From contig NC_036456.1 of assembly GCF_002775205.1 (NCBI RefSeq), positions 22,688,968 to 22,752,967 of the forward strand: a stretch of DNA of 64,000 nucleotides. Direction: 5' to 3'. The notes beneath the pieces are model-generated. The model had not been told where the DNA came from. It saw nothing but the letters and a program-made list of their open reading frames with translations, and made no database searches. The position numbers were made by a program, and so were the translations under genes. This DNA comes from Xiphophorus maculatus (Eukaryota > Chordata > Actinopteri > Cyprinodontiformes > Poeciliidae). This document shows, piece by piece, positions 13,330-24,469 of the stretch (the first letter of the stretch is position 1; each line of letters starts with the position of its first letter).

Positions 13330-16284
13330 TTACAGCTCATCTCTGGCCGAGTTTAGGTGTTTCTTTGCATCAGTATTTGTGTGGTTGGCTGCTCGGATTG
13401 CAGATTTTATAGCCGTCTCAATCCAAGCGTGGGGGAAGCCTGTGTGTTCACCAGCAAAATAAATTCTGCCCTCATTCTTCTGGAGCTCCGCATTGTACTC
13501 CAGGTGCTCGTAAGGAGTGAAGAGAGCGAAGGCGCCGTGACTGTGGGGGTCCAGACTCCACTTCTTCACCAGAATGCCGGTGCAGAGGGACTTGACCTGG
13601 TCGCTGTGGATCAATGCCAAGTCGTTCAGGACCAACTCTTTCAGATCCTCATCGCTCAAACTCAGGAGGAGATTGGAGTCTTCAGCCCAGGTGTAGGAAG
13701 CCAGGAGGACGCCGATCTTATCGTTTCTTGGAAAGCTGTGGCTGGGGTAGTAGATGAATCGAGAGGGTCGGTCAGTGACGCTCTTTCCTCCATAGATGCC
13801 TTCTTTCTCCCAGAACTTTTCACTGAAGGTGAGGACAACTTTGGTGGAGCCTCCATAGTGGATTGACCTCAGAGCCTTCATCTTGGAGGCGGAGAGAGGC
13901 AGATCATAATCAATAAAGAGCGCTGCTTTGGCAGTGGTTGTTACCAGAACAGCATCAGCTGTAATATTAGAAAGACCGTCTGTTTGGTCAGACTGATACG
14001 ACACCACGACTCGATCTTTTTTCTCAAACTGGTAGATTTTCTTGACTGTAGAGTTTACTTTGACTGTGTCCTTTTTGAGAGTTTTGTAAAGAGCTTTGGG
14101 GATTAGATCTGTCCCTCCAGTCACTTCGCTGTATCTGGAGATTAGAAACAAATCAAGTAATTGTTACTGAATGTTTGATCAGTGGATTCCTTTTACTGCC
14201 TTTGTAAGAATTTACCATAAAATTCTGTTAAACAATCATTCTTTAAATATATATTGCACAGATTAAGTGATTATAACACTTGAATTTAATAACATTTGGA
14301 AGTAAAGTGTTTAGACAAATCCTTTAACACTGTAGCAAATAAGATAGAGATATATACTCTGAATTTTTTTGTCTTTTGTGCTCTAAAAACGCTCAGCTCC
14401 TTTAAGTGAAAGGCCACTGGAGACTCCAGGTATGTTTATACTTAGGGGAACATGACATTATTAAATGCATTGTCACAATAACATTTTGTTTTGTTCTTAC
14501 ACCACAGAGTCGTTGACGTCATTCATGAGGTAAACCATCTCAGTCAGAGCGTTGGCCATGATGCTGTTTTCATTCAGGATGTCTCCCATCATCCTAATGG
14601 CTTCTAAACTCAAATTGGTTTCTTCTCGCAGATATTCCTGTTCACAGAAATATGTTTTGACCCATGAGGATTTAAAAACCAGATAAAAAAAGAGCAAAAA
14701 TACAAATCATGGATGCTGCAAAGTGAAACTTACCTTTACAGAGTAGTGATCAAACTTCTTCAGAGCTTCCTCACATGTATGATTTATAATATAATCTTTC
14801 ACCTACAGGAAGCAGAATTTGATCAGTTTACTGGATACAGGATTCCATCCATACACAAACAATATCTGAACAAAAGTTTTTTGTGTGTTCTTCTAAAAGT
14901 CTAAGTAGTCTGTAGAAGCACAGCTAGCAGACCCCACACTTCCTCCATGTACCTCCAGTAATGCCTCCTGCAGCAGCTCACTGGCGTTTTTATTTGTCTC
15001 GTTCGCTGGTAGGTCATAATTCAGGATGCTGGGATTTTTCATCACTTCTGAAGTCTTGTGCCTATTCCCATTCACCAGGTAATAGGTGTTGTCATCAGTC
15101 ATATTGAATGTATTCACTGTCAGGTTCAGTTGGTGGATAATCTTCAGCAGAATGCTGTGGAACAGTTTTTACATGGTGACTTTAAGCTCTACATCAGGCT
15201 TAAATTTCATTTCTGAGATCAGCACCTCATGTTTTCAGACAGAGCAGTATTATATTAGAAAACATTTTTACTCACTGATGAGAACTTGGGATCCTCATGG
15301 CCCCATATTCGACATACCAGCCCTCTTCTTCATTCCTGTGGGTCAACACCCGTCCTCCAACGCGCTCACTTGCCTCCAAAATGGTTACCTTATTTAGAAA
15401 CAGCAAAAAAGTCAATAATATCTAAGCAGATACAATTTATACATGCACACACACACACACACACACACACACCACATACAAATATATATTCTTGTGTGTC
15501 ATTACCTCATGTCCAGCGTCTTGCAGAAGTTTGGCAGCAGTGAGTCCAGCCATGCCAGCCCCAACGATAACAACACGATGAGGTTCAGTTATTTTTGGAA
15601 GGCCTTTCTCCATTATGTTTTCTAGTGCTTTGTAGTCTGCATCATTCAAACAATCTGCCAGGATTCTAGCAAGGCTCTCAGGAGAAGAAGAGTGGCTTCG
15701 GTTCAGAGACAGCAGCAGCAGCAGCAACAAGCCCAAAGCAACTGGAGGTACAAAGATGAAAAACATAAACTATTAAAATAACGAATCCAAAAATTTGTCC
15801 TTTTTGACACATGAAAAAATGCAGCTGGATGTTGGCAAGATGAAATATTCAGAAATGTATTTAAGTAGAGTAAACGTAAAGTCTTTACTGTCTCCATAGA
15901 ATCTACAAAAATCTTTTTCCAATCTACCCACAACCTCCACCCTTCACAGTTACATCTTAAATTTATAATGTTCAGCCACTATAATTGCTAATCATGTAAA
16001 CTTTTACTTTACTTAAATAAATTTCTGAATATTTCAGCTGCATTTTTCATGTGTCAAGTTTTATCCAAGTATTTATTTTCATACACAACCCTCTCTGTTC
16101 CTTCAAACCTCATATCTGGCATAAACATAGTCTGGTTTGTATGCACACAACCTTTCATAAGAATAACAGAGTAATTCTCATTTTTGTTGCTCTAACAGTG
16201 ATCTTAATCCAACAGGTTTTCACAAAAGTATTGATTAACTATAACATACTCACATGAATGTTGTTTTATTTTAATCTGGTCCAT
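13330..16284 (-). CDS. L-amino-acid oxidase 2 (LAAO-2), complete
   Basis: Complete LAAO/IL4I1-type flavoenzyme making H2O2 from L-amino acids. Exons (minus): 16254-16284, 15506-15741, 15276-15388, 14953-15154, 14734-14802, 14501-14637, 13330-14134; 1593 bases, 530 residues, close to the family's usual 500-530. Start ATG 16284 opens a 31-base exon as in both paralogues. Residues 1-28 are a leucine-rich signal peptide. Residues 67-103 hold the FAD fold: [18 protein letters not shown], the acidic strand end TILEA, then ERVGGRV. The final exon carries the substrate and second FAD regions, with the conserved RIYFAGEHT near the C-terminus, followed by the helix that closes on FAD. Several N-x-S/T sites fit a secretory route. 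The protein ends in RDEL, a KDEL-like ER-retention signal. No disablement. Diverged from LAAO-1 and LAAO-3, so the duplication is old. Confidence 0.95.
15444..15474. repeat. (AC)n microsatellite in a LAAO-2 intron
   Basis: About 14 AC units just inside the intron after the Rossmann-fold exon, 30 bases from its donor (GAG|GTAATG at 15,505). Confidence 0.9.
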
Positions 16285-16526
16285 GTTGTCAAGTTTGTGC
16301 TCCGTTCTGAATAAACACATTAATAACAACATTAAATGCCACAGTGTTGAAATAACAATAATTCAAATTGTGCAGTGATTAAATACATACAGAAAATATT
16401 TATTTTTATATCATAGTTTAAAAAATCTAATATTTTTTAACAACATTTGTAATTTTTCGTACTAGAAAACATGTTTTTTTGAATAATAATAATAAAAAAA
16501 TACAAATATGATAGAATAAACTTTAC

Positions 16527-16603
16527 CTTTCAGATCCAAAGATTTTCCCAGCCAGAGACCCTGAGTCCCGTTTCCTGCAGTGATCCCATCCTCTTTTATA
16601 TGT
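16527..16603 (-). promoter_or_regulatory. LAAO-2 core promoter and 5' UTR exon
   Basis: TATAAAA at 16,600-16,594 (minus) followed by a short untranslated exon ending at the donor TGAAAG|GTAAAG (16,527). The coding ATG exon lies 243 bases further on. Same architecture as LAAO-1 and LAAO-3. Confidence 0.7.
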
Positions 16604-16834
16604 TAAGGAGGGAGGGGTAGCAAAGAAGCAAAGCAGGTTTTTTATGGTTGTAAAAAGATTTTCAATGGAAAATGATTTTCCAATGAAAATCTTCGGTGTT
16701 CAGTGGTGTTTCACAATCTTAACGGCCTCCTTGCATTTCCAAGGAACTACAGGTGCAGAATTTTAAAAAGACGCAGGTTAATAAACAATTTGTACATTCC
16801 TACGCCCACACATAACCGACTTCACATGTTTGGG

Positions 16835-17395
16835 AGCAGGGCCGGCCCAAGCCTCCTTGGGGCCTTAAGCAAAATTTGGTTTTGGGGCCCTCCATCTCTG
16901 CTAACAATGTGGACTGTCAGCAATCAGCAGTCCAATCATTATTTCATTCACACACCTGCATATCTGATAGTGCTGTTTACATTATATGCATGTATAATAG
17001 GATACATTTATTGGCCAACTCATTTATCGACCAGTTGATTTCTGGGCACCGATTTCCTTCGTTTTGGGGGATCGTTATCGGCCGATACTGACATGTGAAG
17101 CTGATCTTATCCCCTGATCTTATCTTTGTCAGCAAAGGTGTAAAAATCTCTGTTCTCTTATGCTCTACAGTGAGAGGTTTGACTGACAGACCCACCCACC
17201 AGGTCTGAACGTTTACCGTTAACAATATTCACCATTGTTGCCAACTTACAGACTTTCTTGCTGTATTTAGCAACAAGTCAGACAAAAAAAAATTCATATA
17301 AATCAAAATCAGCAGGTCAGGCTTTTTAAAGATCGTTAACCAGGGATCGGCCAGAAAACTGCAATCGGTGCAGCCATACACACATATTCATGACA
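16835..17395. mobile_element. remnants of dispersed teleost DNA-transposon repeats
   Basis: 16,840-16,900 has GGGCCGGCCCAAGCCTCC and GGGGCCTTAAGCAAAATTTG, a motif seen at the ends of many fish DNA-transposon remnants. 17,000-17,390 has TTATCGGCCGATACTGACAT near one end and GGATCGGCCAGAAAACTGCA near the other, also typical dispersed repeat sequence. Family names are from memory and unassigned; there is no transposase. Confidence 0.5.
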
Positions 17396-17399
17396 TGAG

Positions 17400-18766
17400 G
17401 GATGAGGGATCAGGCAGGGCATGATGGGAAACTATTACATACTGAGGCTCAGGAAGACCAGAACTAAATCATAAAATGATCTAAAAATCAAAAGGAAAGC
17501 ACTAACAGAAAAGAATAAGCCAAAAGAAAAAACAGAGCATTATAATATATAATAAAAAAGAACAAACCTCTGCAGGATCCATCCTGAGATTAAATGACCT
17601 AATTATAACGAAGCCCAGTGGTTTCAAACATGATCCACACAAGAGTCATTTTTATCTGTAATGTTTTTTTTCTTAATAAACAAAAGCATTTTCCAGAAAC
17701 CGAGTTATAGTATCCAAACAACTATAAACAGTAAACATACAATGGATAAATAGAAGATCTACATTATTGAATAACAGTTTATCAAAAACTTATTACAGTT
17801 TTCTCAAATAATGAAAAATAATTGTCATGTCAGGTTTAAAAACTTTAATTCATGAATATTTGAGTCAACTGATTCTTTTCTGGTTAATTTATTAGAAAAA
17901 TGAGGACAAAAGGCAGTTAATAGAAAGTCAGGCTCAATTCTGAACAATATAAAAATATTACAACACATTAGTCCATGTCCTGTCAGTGATCCAGGCATTT
18001 ATGCTGTTTTAGCTGTTTATTCACTAATAAAGAGACAATGTACAACATTTTATTAACCTTTAAACCAAGCTGTCATGTCAGTGAAGGTTCCTTCATCAGA
18101 TCCAAAGGATGAGATTTATTCCTGGGTTTTGCTCTCAGAGGTCCAGCTGCCTGCTGAGGAAGCATTGATCTCTATAATCACCTCCAGTTTACCTTTCAAA
18201 TGGATTAAAGGTTTTACAACAACTAATTATATAAAACTGACCTATAAACTTTATGCTCATGTTAATGTGTTAAAAAGAGAAAATCCTGACCAACTGGAAC
18301 CAGAATCCTGTTTCCTGTTCTGGATTCAGCTCCTTTTATAAAGACGGGAGGCGAGAAAACAAGAAGTGATCCAACAACTTCTGCTAAGTTGCTCAATATT
18401 CACTGGAAATGTTGTTGCTTTTTGTGTGCAACGTACTTGAAACATTTTAATATTCTCCTAGATGAAAACGTAGATTTCTTCAGAAACTTAAGAACCTTAT
18501 CAACTTATTAACTTGTAACTTATAACTTAACTTATAACTTAACTTATTAACTTATTATTAACCTTACCAACCTAAGATTCTGACAGGAACCGTTTCTGAA
18601 GCAGAAACTTGAAGTTTCTATTTCAAGTTTCCAGAAACAGGTAAATATTCTGCAAATATTTACCTGTTTCCAGAAGTAAATAGTAAATATAATGTGTGGA
18701 GCCTGAGGGCTTTGCAGTTACACAAATTTCTAATTTGGTCATATAAAGTAGGAAGTTTTCACAGCA
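17400..18766 (+). repeat. segmental duplication, copy B
   Basis: Direct repeat of 9,497-10,922, lacking about 60 bases present in copy A. Contains the same tandem AACTTAT units, the same palindrome and an open frame at 18,075-18,341 that extends copy A's frame at its N-terminus and differs from it internally by a 3-base in-frame deletion. Ends at the start of a dispersed repeat. Confidence 0.85.
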
Positions 18767-18857
18767 GGTGTGTCGGTGTCTTTCTCCAGCTACGTTCCGG
18801 GCGAGAGGCGGGGTCACCCTGGACAGGTCGCCAGTCTGTCGCAGGGCATCATCATCA
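18767..18857 (+). repeat. dispersed repeat fragment (LINE-like conserved segment)
   Basis: Contains CGTTCCGGGCGAGAGGCGGG and GGACAGGTCGCCAGTCTGTC, a segment I recognise from many fish genomes as part of an interspersed repeat. Too short to place in a family. Confidence 0.45.
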
Positions 18858-19615
18858 TCATAATACCAAAATTATGGTATTAAAAAAAGAAAGAAGTGCC
18901 GCCATAAAAACACTAATAATCAGTCACACACCCTCCGGCTGTAAAAGCAGAAATGTCATCATCCTTTAGCGTTTGATGTGGTTTTTCTCCTCCCTCTTAA
19001 AGGGGCAGAGCAAACTGCAACTATAAATCCAGAAAGAACAAAAAAAACAAAAAAAAAACTAAGATTCTGACAGGAATTTGAACTTATTATTTTCCAGATT
19101 CGTCACTATGGCTCTAAAGCTGCAGATCGACGCTCATCTTCACCAGTGGAGTCAGTTAATGTGAATGTCTGCTTGTGAATTCACTGATCAAATTTAAAGA
19201 CTCTTTTAAATTTTTCCAACTCTTTGCAACAAACGACTGTTGGGTTAATTTCAGCTCCATGTGTGGAGCTGGGATACAACTACAGTCCAGCTGTCAGAAA
19301 CTGGAGTGATTCTGTGGAAATGACTGAACGTTGGCAGGTTTTCTAGTTCAAGTCTGAAACACTGCAAAAATGGAAATAAACATGTAGTAAGGCAAGAGTA
19401 AAAATATCTGTCAAACATATGAATTAATATAAAATGTGTTATTGTTAAATAATTATTTATTATAAAGATGCTAAACTCAATTAACAATACAAAGAGCTTT
19501 CCAAGGAATCTTACTGCAGTGACAGTTTTCCAGAAACTCCAAGGAAAGAAACGCTTTTGTTCCTAGAAATGATGACAAACAAGACAAGCAACTTATTTCC
19601 GCCAACGTTTTAGCA

Positions 19616-19671
19616 TATAAAGGGGCCGACGCCACCGCAGGTAATTAAAGGAGTTCCTGCTCAGCTCCAGG
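19616..19671 (+). promoter_or_regulatory. LAAO-3 core promoter and 5' UTR exon
   Basis: TATAAAG at 19,616-19,622, then a short untranslated exon with donor CCAGG|GTAAGA at 19,671. The distance from the TATA box fits a cap site near 19,645. LAAO-2's promoter lies about 3 kb away in the opposite direction, so the two genes are head-to-head. Confidence 0.65.
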
Positions 19672-20024
19672 GTAAGAACTGATTTATAAATTATAATTAA
19701 ACATTAATGTTATGTGGAAAATATAATAGCCCAAAATTATTGTTTTGTGTTGTTTTCTCAAATGAATTAAAAATAATAAAATAAGCAAAGTAAAACTCTT
19801 GAACTACTGTCTTACAATTTTATATCTTCGCTTTATTGCATGCAGTAAAAGTATCCAGGTGAGATGAATCAGCTGTGAATGGAAAAATAAATTAACATTT
19901 GATGTGGTACAGTTAAGATTAATCACATTTTACAAATTAAAATGTACCAGGAAATAACTCAAAACCATTTGATTGACAAGTTTTATGTTTGTATTATTTC
20001 AGAGAAGACAGAAAGTTGGCAAAA

Positions 20025-21198
20025 ATGGATCCATCACTTGTAAAAGCATCTCTATGTGAGTATGTATATGATTTTGTTTTTCTTTCTAGAAAAGGTGGAA
20101 GGTTTTATTACTTGTACTTGATGATGTATTATCTAATCATCAGTGATCTGTACAGCATATTCTACGGTTTTAATTGCCTCTTTCTTTCTTATTTTGTGTC
20201 ACCAGTTGTCATTGGCTTGATGCTGACTCTGCACCAAAGCTACTCCTCTGCTGTCAGCCTGAAAGACAAGCTGGACGACTGTCTGAAGGACAACGACTAC
20301 GATGAACTGATGCAGATAGCAGAAAACGGCCTGCCAAAGATAAAACATAGTCACCATGTTGTTATTGTTGGAGCTGGGATGGCTGGCCTGACAGCAGGAA
20401 AACTCCTGCAGGATGCAGGACATAAGGTACAATTACAATATTTTGGACAAATTCAACGTGATAAAAAAGCTCCCGCTCTCTGGTGGATGAACTTTGTGGT
20501 GTTAATTAGAGATTTGGGTGTAAAGATAATCAGTGAAATTTGAAAATCAGAAACAGTAGAATTAAAAACAAAACCTGTCAAGTTTTAGATTAAAAAATAA
20601 AGAATAAACAGAAGTAAAGGCTAAAATATGGTACGTTCAAAGTGGGAGACTTGACAGCCATGTGATACAGCAAAAATAATACTGGTGTTTTAATAGAAGT
20701 AATATTTGTTTGCTTTTAGATCCAATATCTGCATCAAGCAAATGATGTTACAATTAAATCTTTTATTTCTGTAATTTTCAATAAAAAAAGGTCACCATCA
20801 TAGAAGCTAACAAGCGTATCGGTGGACGAGTGGAAACATACAGGAATGACGAGGAGGGCTGGCATGCAGAAATCGGAGCCATGAGGATCCCAGACTTTCA
20901 TCGGTAAGTTTCATATCTGAACACGACTGACTGATTTTGAAACAACACATCTGAAATCATAAGGTGGCATAACTTCTAACTATTATCTCTCAATAGCATC
21001 GTTTGTACATTTGCTAAAAAGCTGGACGTGAAGCTCAGGGATTTCATCATGGATGACAACAACACATACGTCCTGGTTAATGGGGTGAAGAAAAGGAACC
21101 ATGAAGTGAAAGAAAACCCCGACGTTCTGCGGTACGACGTGTATGAGAACGAGACGGGGAAGTCAGCCGAGGAGCTGCTGCAGCAGGCTCTGACTGTG
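20025..21198 (+). pseudogene. L-amino-acid oxidase 3 (LAAO-3), lacking the last three exons
   Basis: Coding exons 20025-20055, 20206-20426, 20791-20903 and 20997-21198, with the same exon lengths mod 3 and phases as LAAO-1 and LAAO-2. They encode 189 residues: a hydrophobic leader (FVIGLMLTL), acidic helix, [32 protein letters not shown] and MDDNNTYVLVNGVKKR. There is no stop or frameshift in these exons, and all four splice junctions are good. The donor after codon LTV (GTGAGC, 21,199) has no matching acceptor exon: the helix exon, the SLEAIR exon and the large catalytic/FAD C-terminal exon are all missing, and BTN-A's 3' end starts only about 360 bases further on. Reading through the donor gives a stop at about 21,225. 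Without the C-terminal FAD domain it should not be an oxidase. Alternatives are a recent 3' deletion or an assembly break. Confidence 0.85.
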
Positions 21199-21586
21199 GT
21201 GAGCAGGAAAATAAAACAAGGGTGAAATGAACAATAAAAGCTGGACTTTATTACTTTAAAACTTGTCTCAGATAAGGTTGTGATTCTTGTCACAGTTTTA
21301 TCTCAGCAGTTCCTCAGACAGTAGTGGAACTGTTTCTATAATCAATCAGACGGCGAATGAGAAACAGAAACAACCAGTTTCCTGCTGACAGCAGACTGGA
21401 CAGTTCTGGATTTCTCCATAATAAACTTCAGTCCTGTTGGACCTTCAAAACATTTGACCAATGGGTTTTGTTGATCTTTTTCTGTTATATAAATTAATAC
21501 AAGCATGGATTGTTTTATCTGGATTTTAAAAGTTAATAGTGCGTTTCTTCTATTAAGTGTTTATTTTGTTTTTTGTAGGTTAGAAA

Positions 21587-21618
21587 GTGTAAACACACAC
21601 TGCAGTGTGTGTTTACAC
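21587..21618. repeat. perfect 32-bp palindrome over the BTN-A stop codon
   Basis: GTGTAAACACACACTG followed directly by its exact reverse complement. BTN-A's stop TAA (21,615-21,613, minus) falls inside it and the 3' UTR with AATAAA follows, so the mRNA would fold into a perfect hairpin at the stop. Confidence 0.85.
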
Positions 21619-23641
21619 TAGCTTTTTCTTTTCTGTAGAAACAAGAAGAAGCTTATGATGAATGAAATTTTCTTCAAGATTTTAAAGGCTTCCTGATAAA
21701 ACACACTCACTCTTTTTATTTTGTTGCTTCATCCAAATAAGAAAAGCGACTCCAAGAACAAACATGACGACTAAAATCACATTGAAGCTGATAGAAACGG
21801 AGCAGCTGGACTCATTCATGAAGAAATCGTCTGAAACACGACCAAACAGAACCGTTACTGAAATAACTAAAGTGTTTACTGATCAAAATGTTTTAGTTTC
21901 CTACCTGGAACATGAATGTGTGTCTCTCTGCTCTGGTTGATGTCTCTCTGTTGGACTCTGCAGGTAAAGTTGTTGTAGTTTCTCTTCTCTACAGTCACTC
22001 TGCTGCTAACAGTGTAAACACCATCAGGATCTGGGCTTTTCTCTGCAGGTCCAGCAGACATGATGTTTCCGTCTCCGTCCAGCCAGAACAGCTCAGGTTC
22101 TGGATACCAGCCTGCAGCGCTGCAGTCCAGCTTCACTCCGCTGCTGCTGACATCCAGTCCAGATAAACTGACACCAGGTGAGGAAACAGAACCTGATGAT
22201 CAGATAAAGGAATGATGGGGTGATGTTTGACCATGTTTCATTTTCTGTAAATAAACACAAAATTTTTGCTTTGAATTTTGAAGACAAGTTGTCAGTAGTT
22301 CATAGAATAAAAGAACAATGTTCATTTTAGTCAAACATAAACCTATACAGAGTAAAATCAGAGACACTGATCATTTGCAGTGGTCTGTATGCAGAGAATA
22401 GCTGCTTTATGTTCATTATTGTCACTGGTTCCATAAAATGTAAAACTTTGGTGTTAGATAAAAAAAGTCTAAACCGTCTCCATGCAAAACTGATGTGTAA
22501 TTTAAAAGTCAAATGTTGGTGTAATCTTTATTTGGTATTTTAGTCGGCGTAAAAGAAACATTAACCACCTTTTAAAAATGAATAAAACAAAGCAAATGAC
22601 AACAGACAAACTAGAAACATCATTATATGAAATATGTTCCACATTTTGAGGAAATCTGATATTTACCTTATTTACAATAAACACCTTCAGTGCTCACTGA
22701 TAATAAAGACCCTCATTCCACTGGTGTAAGTTGTCATGTCTGGAAACTTATTATACACACACATATGTGAATAAATATTTTTTCAGTAAATATTTAAATC
22801 CAAGGGAAATCATGAGGTTAAAAAGGTTATAAAATCTAACAGCTGAAAGAAGGGATTTGTGAAAAAGCTTCTTTATGCACCAGGATGCAGCAGCTCTGCA
22901 CTGCAGTAACAGCTCCATAGATCAGGTGGATCACATTTACCAACAGTGATGTTATTTATCTTTATGTTTGCTGTCAAGCATCAAGCGGTGCACAAAGAAA
23001 GAGAGTTATGTTGTGTTTTCTTACCAACAAGCAGATCAACAGAATATTCTTGAATCTCTTTAGGATTGTAGCATCTGAATCTGCCGTTGTCAGAGTGTTT
23101 TACAGCCGTCAGCCTCAATGAAACGTCTCCGTCTCTCAGTCTGTCTGTGAACACAGACGTTCTTCCCTTGTATGCGACGTTTTTCTCTTTTACATTTTCA
23201 CTCCCTTCAAACCACATAAACACAAATCTGGGGTTGAGGTCCAGTCTCCCCCATTCCACCACCAACTCGTCGGGGTTCACAGTAACTCCCAGGTGACACG
23301 GTAAAACCACGTCATCACCGGCCATCGCTGCAACGAGCCGAGGACGCTTCGTCTCCAGAGACTCACCTGGAAATCAATTCAACACTTTGTAACTTTTCTC
23401 CATCAGAGATTTTAATTATCAAGGGTCTTAATTACTTGTTGATGGCATATACATTTATTCCATTTCTTCATTAACAGTTAACAGTAGATGGATGATTTTT
23501 CTCTCTCAGCCAGAGCTGTCACCAGTATCTCTGTTTACCTTTGCAGCTGTCAACCAGGAGAAGGAAGCCAACAATGAATTCAGCAATCACAACCTTTTGG
23601 AAGAAAGGCTTTAAAGATAACCTCTGTGGTTCGTGAACCAT
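21613..23641 (-). CDS. butyrophilin-like Ig receptor A (BTN-A), short tail
   Basis: B7/butyrophilin-type surface receptor. Exons (minus): 23539-23641 (signal), 23025-23366 (V-set), 21905-22192 (C-set), 21711-21830 (membrane), 21613-21632 (tail); all internal phases are 1, typical of Ig genes; 290 residues. The signal region is MVHEP... with core IAEFIVGFLLLV. V-set: GDDVVLPCHLGV, VEWGRLD and DNGRFRCYNP give the two cysteines, the tryptophan and the tyrosine corner. C-set: the butyrophilin hallmarks GWYPEPELFWLDGDGN, VYTVSSRVTVE and NFTCRVQQ. The membrane exon has VILVVMFVLGVAFLIW, then MKQQNKK. The tail adds only a few lysines and LV before the stop, so there is no B30.2 domain and no tyrosine motif. 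A leader UTR exon probably ends at 24,002 (CAAG|GTAG). Ectodomain almost identical to BTN-B. Confidence 0.9.
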
Positions 23642-23811
23642 CCTGAAAACAAAAAGGTGACGGATAAAGAGGAAAGAGACGGAAAAGTTTAATCATTATG
23701 AAGATAAAACAGTTGAACCCATTTAGACGTTATGTAGAGTAAAAATGTTTCCCATTTTTTTTCACATGCTCTATTATCTGAGTATCAGGTACTAGGTAAT
23801 ATGAGTATATA

Positions 23812-23840
23812 ACAGACAGACAGACAGACAGACAGACAGA
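23812..23840. repeat. (CAGA)n microsatellite
   Basis: Seven tandem CAGA units in the first intron of BTN-A. Confidence 0.9.
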
Positions 23841-24469
23841 GTTATCGTCTGTCTATTGATCACTAAGTCCACAAAAAGATAAGTTTATTTAATTTTCCAT
23901 GTGCTGCAAATTTCACCGTTAATGCATTTTATATGAATTCAAAAATAAACCAAGTCTTAAATCAAATAGTAAAGAAATGACATTAGAGAAAACAGAACTA
24001 CCTTGTAGTGGCTCCTTTCTTCTTCCTCAACTCTGAGGCTCAAAGTGTCAGAAACAGGTGCTGTAAATTGTAAATTATAGGTGTGGTTGTGACTTTTGTT
24101 CTTTTAAAAACAGTTTACTTTTCATTTTAATCTGTTTCAAACCCCCTCAAACATTTCTCTTGCCACATTGAATCTATTCAACTGGAATGTTAATGCAATA
24201 ACATTCTGTATTTTAATAGTGATTGCAGTTTTATTGTAACACAGAGAACAACATCCTGTTAATACGTCATAGATTGTTCTGATCCCAGGTCAGCCTCTCC
24301 TCGTACTGAACACTGGCAGCCGGGCTCTTGGTTCCTCCTCCTGTGAAAGCTGATTGGACCAGCTGAGGAAACCAGACCAATGGCAGCTGATCAGACACAC
24401 CTGGACTCTGATGATCAGTCATGTGATGTGATGAACTGATATGTTCTCAGAAAGCAGCTGGAGGTCGCA

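Noticed and set aside
13357-13866. 169-codon plus-strand frame
   Set aside because: Exact antisense of the LAAO-2 final coding exon.
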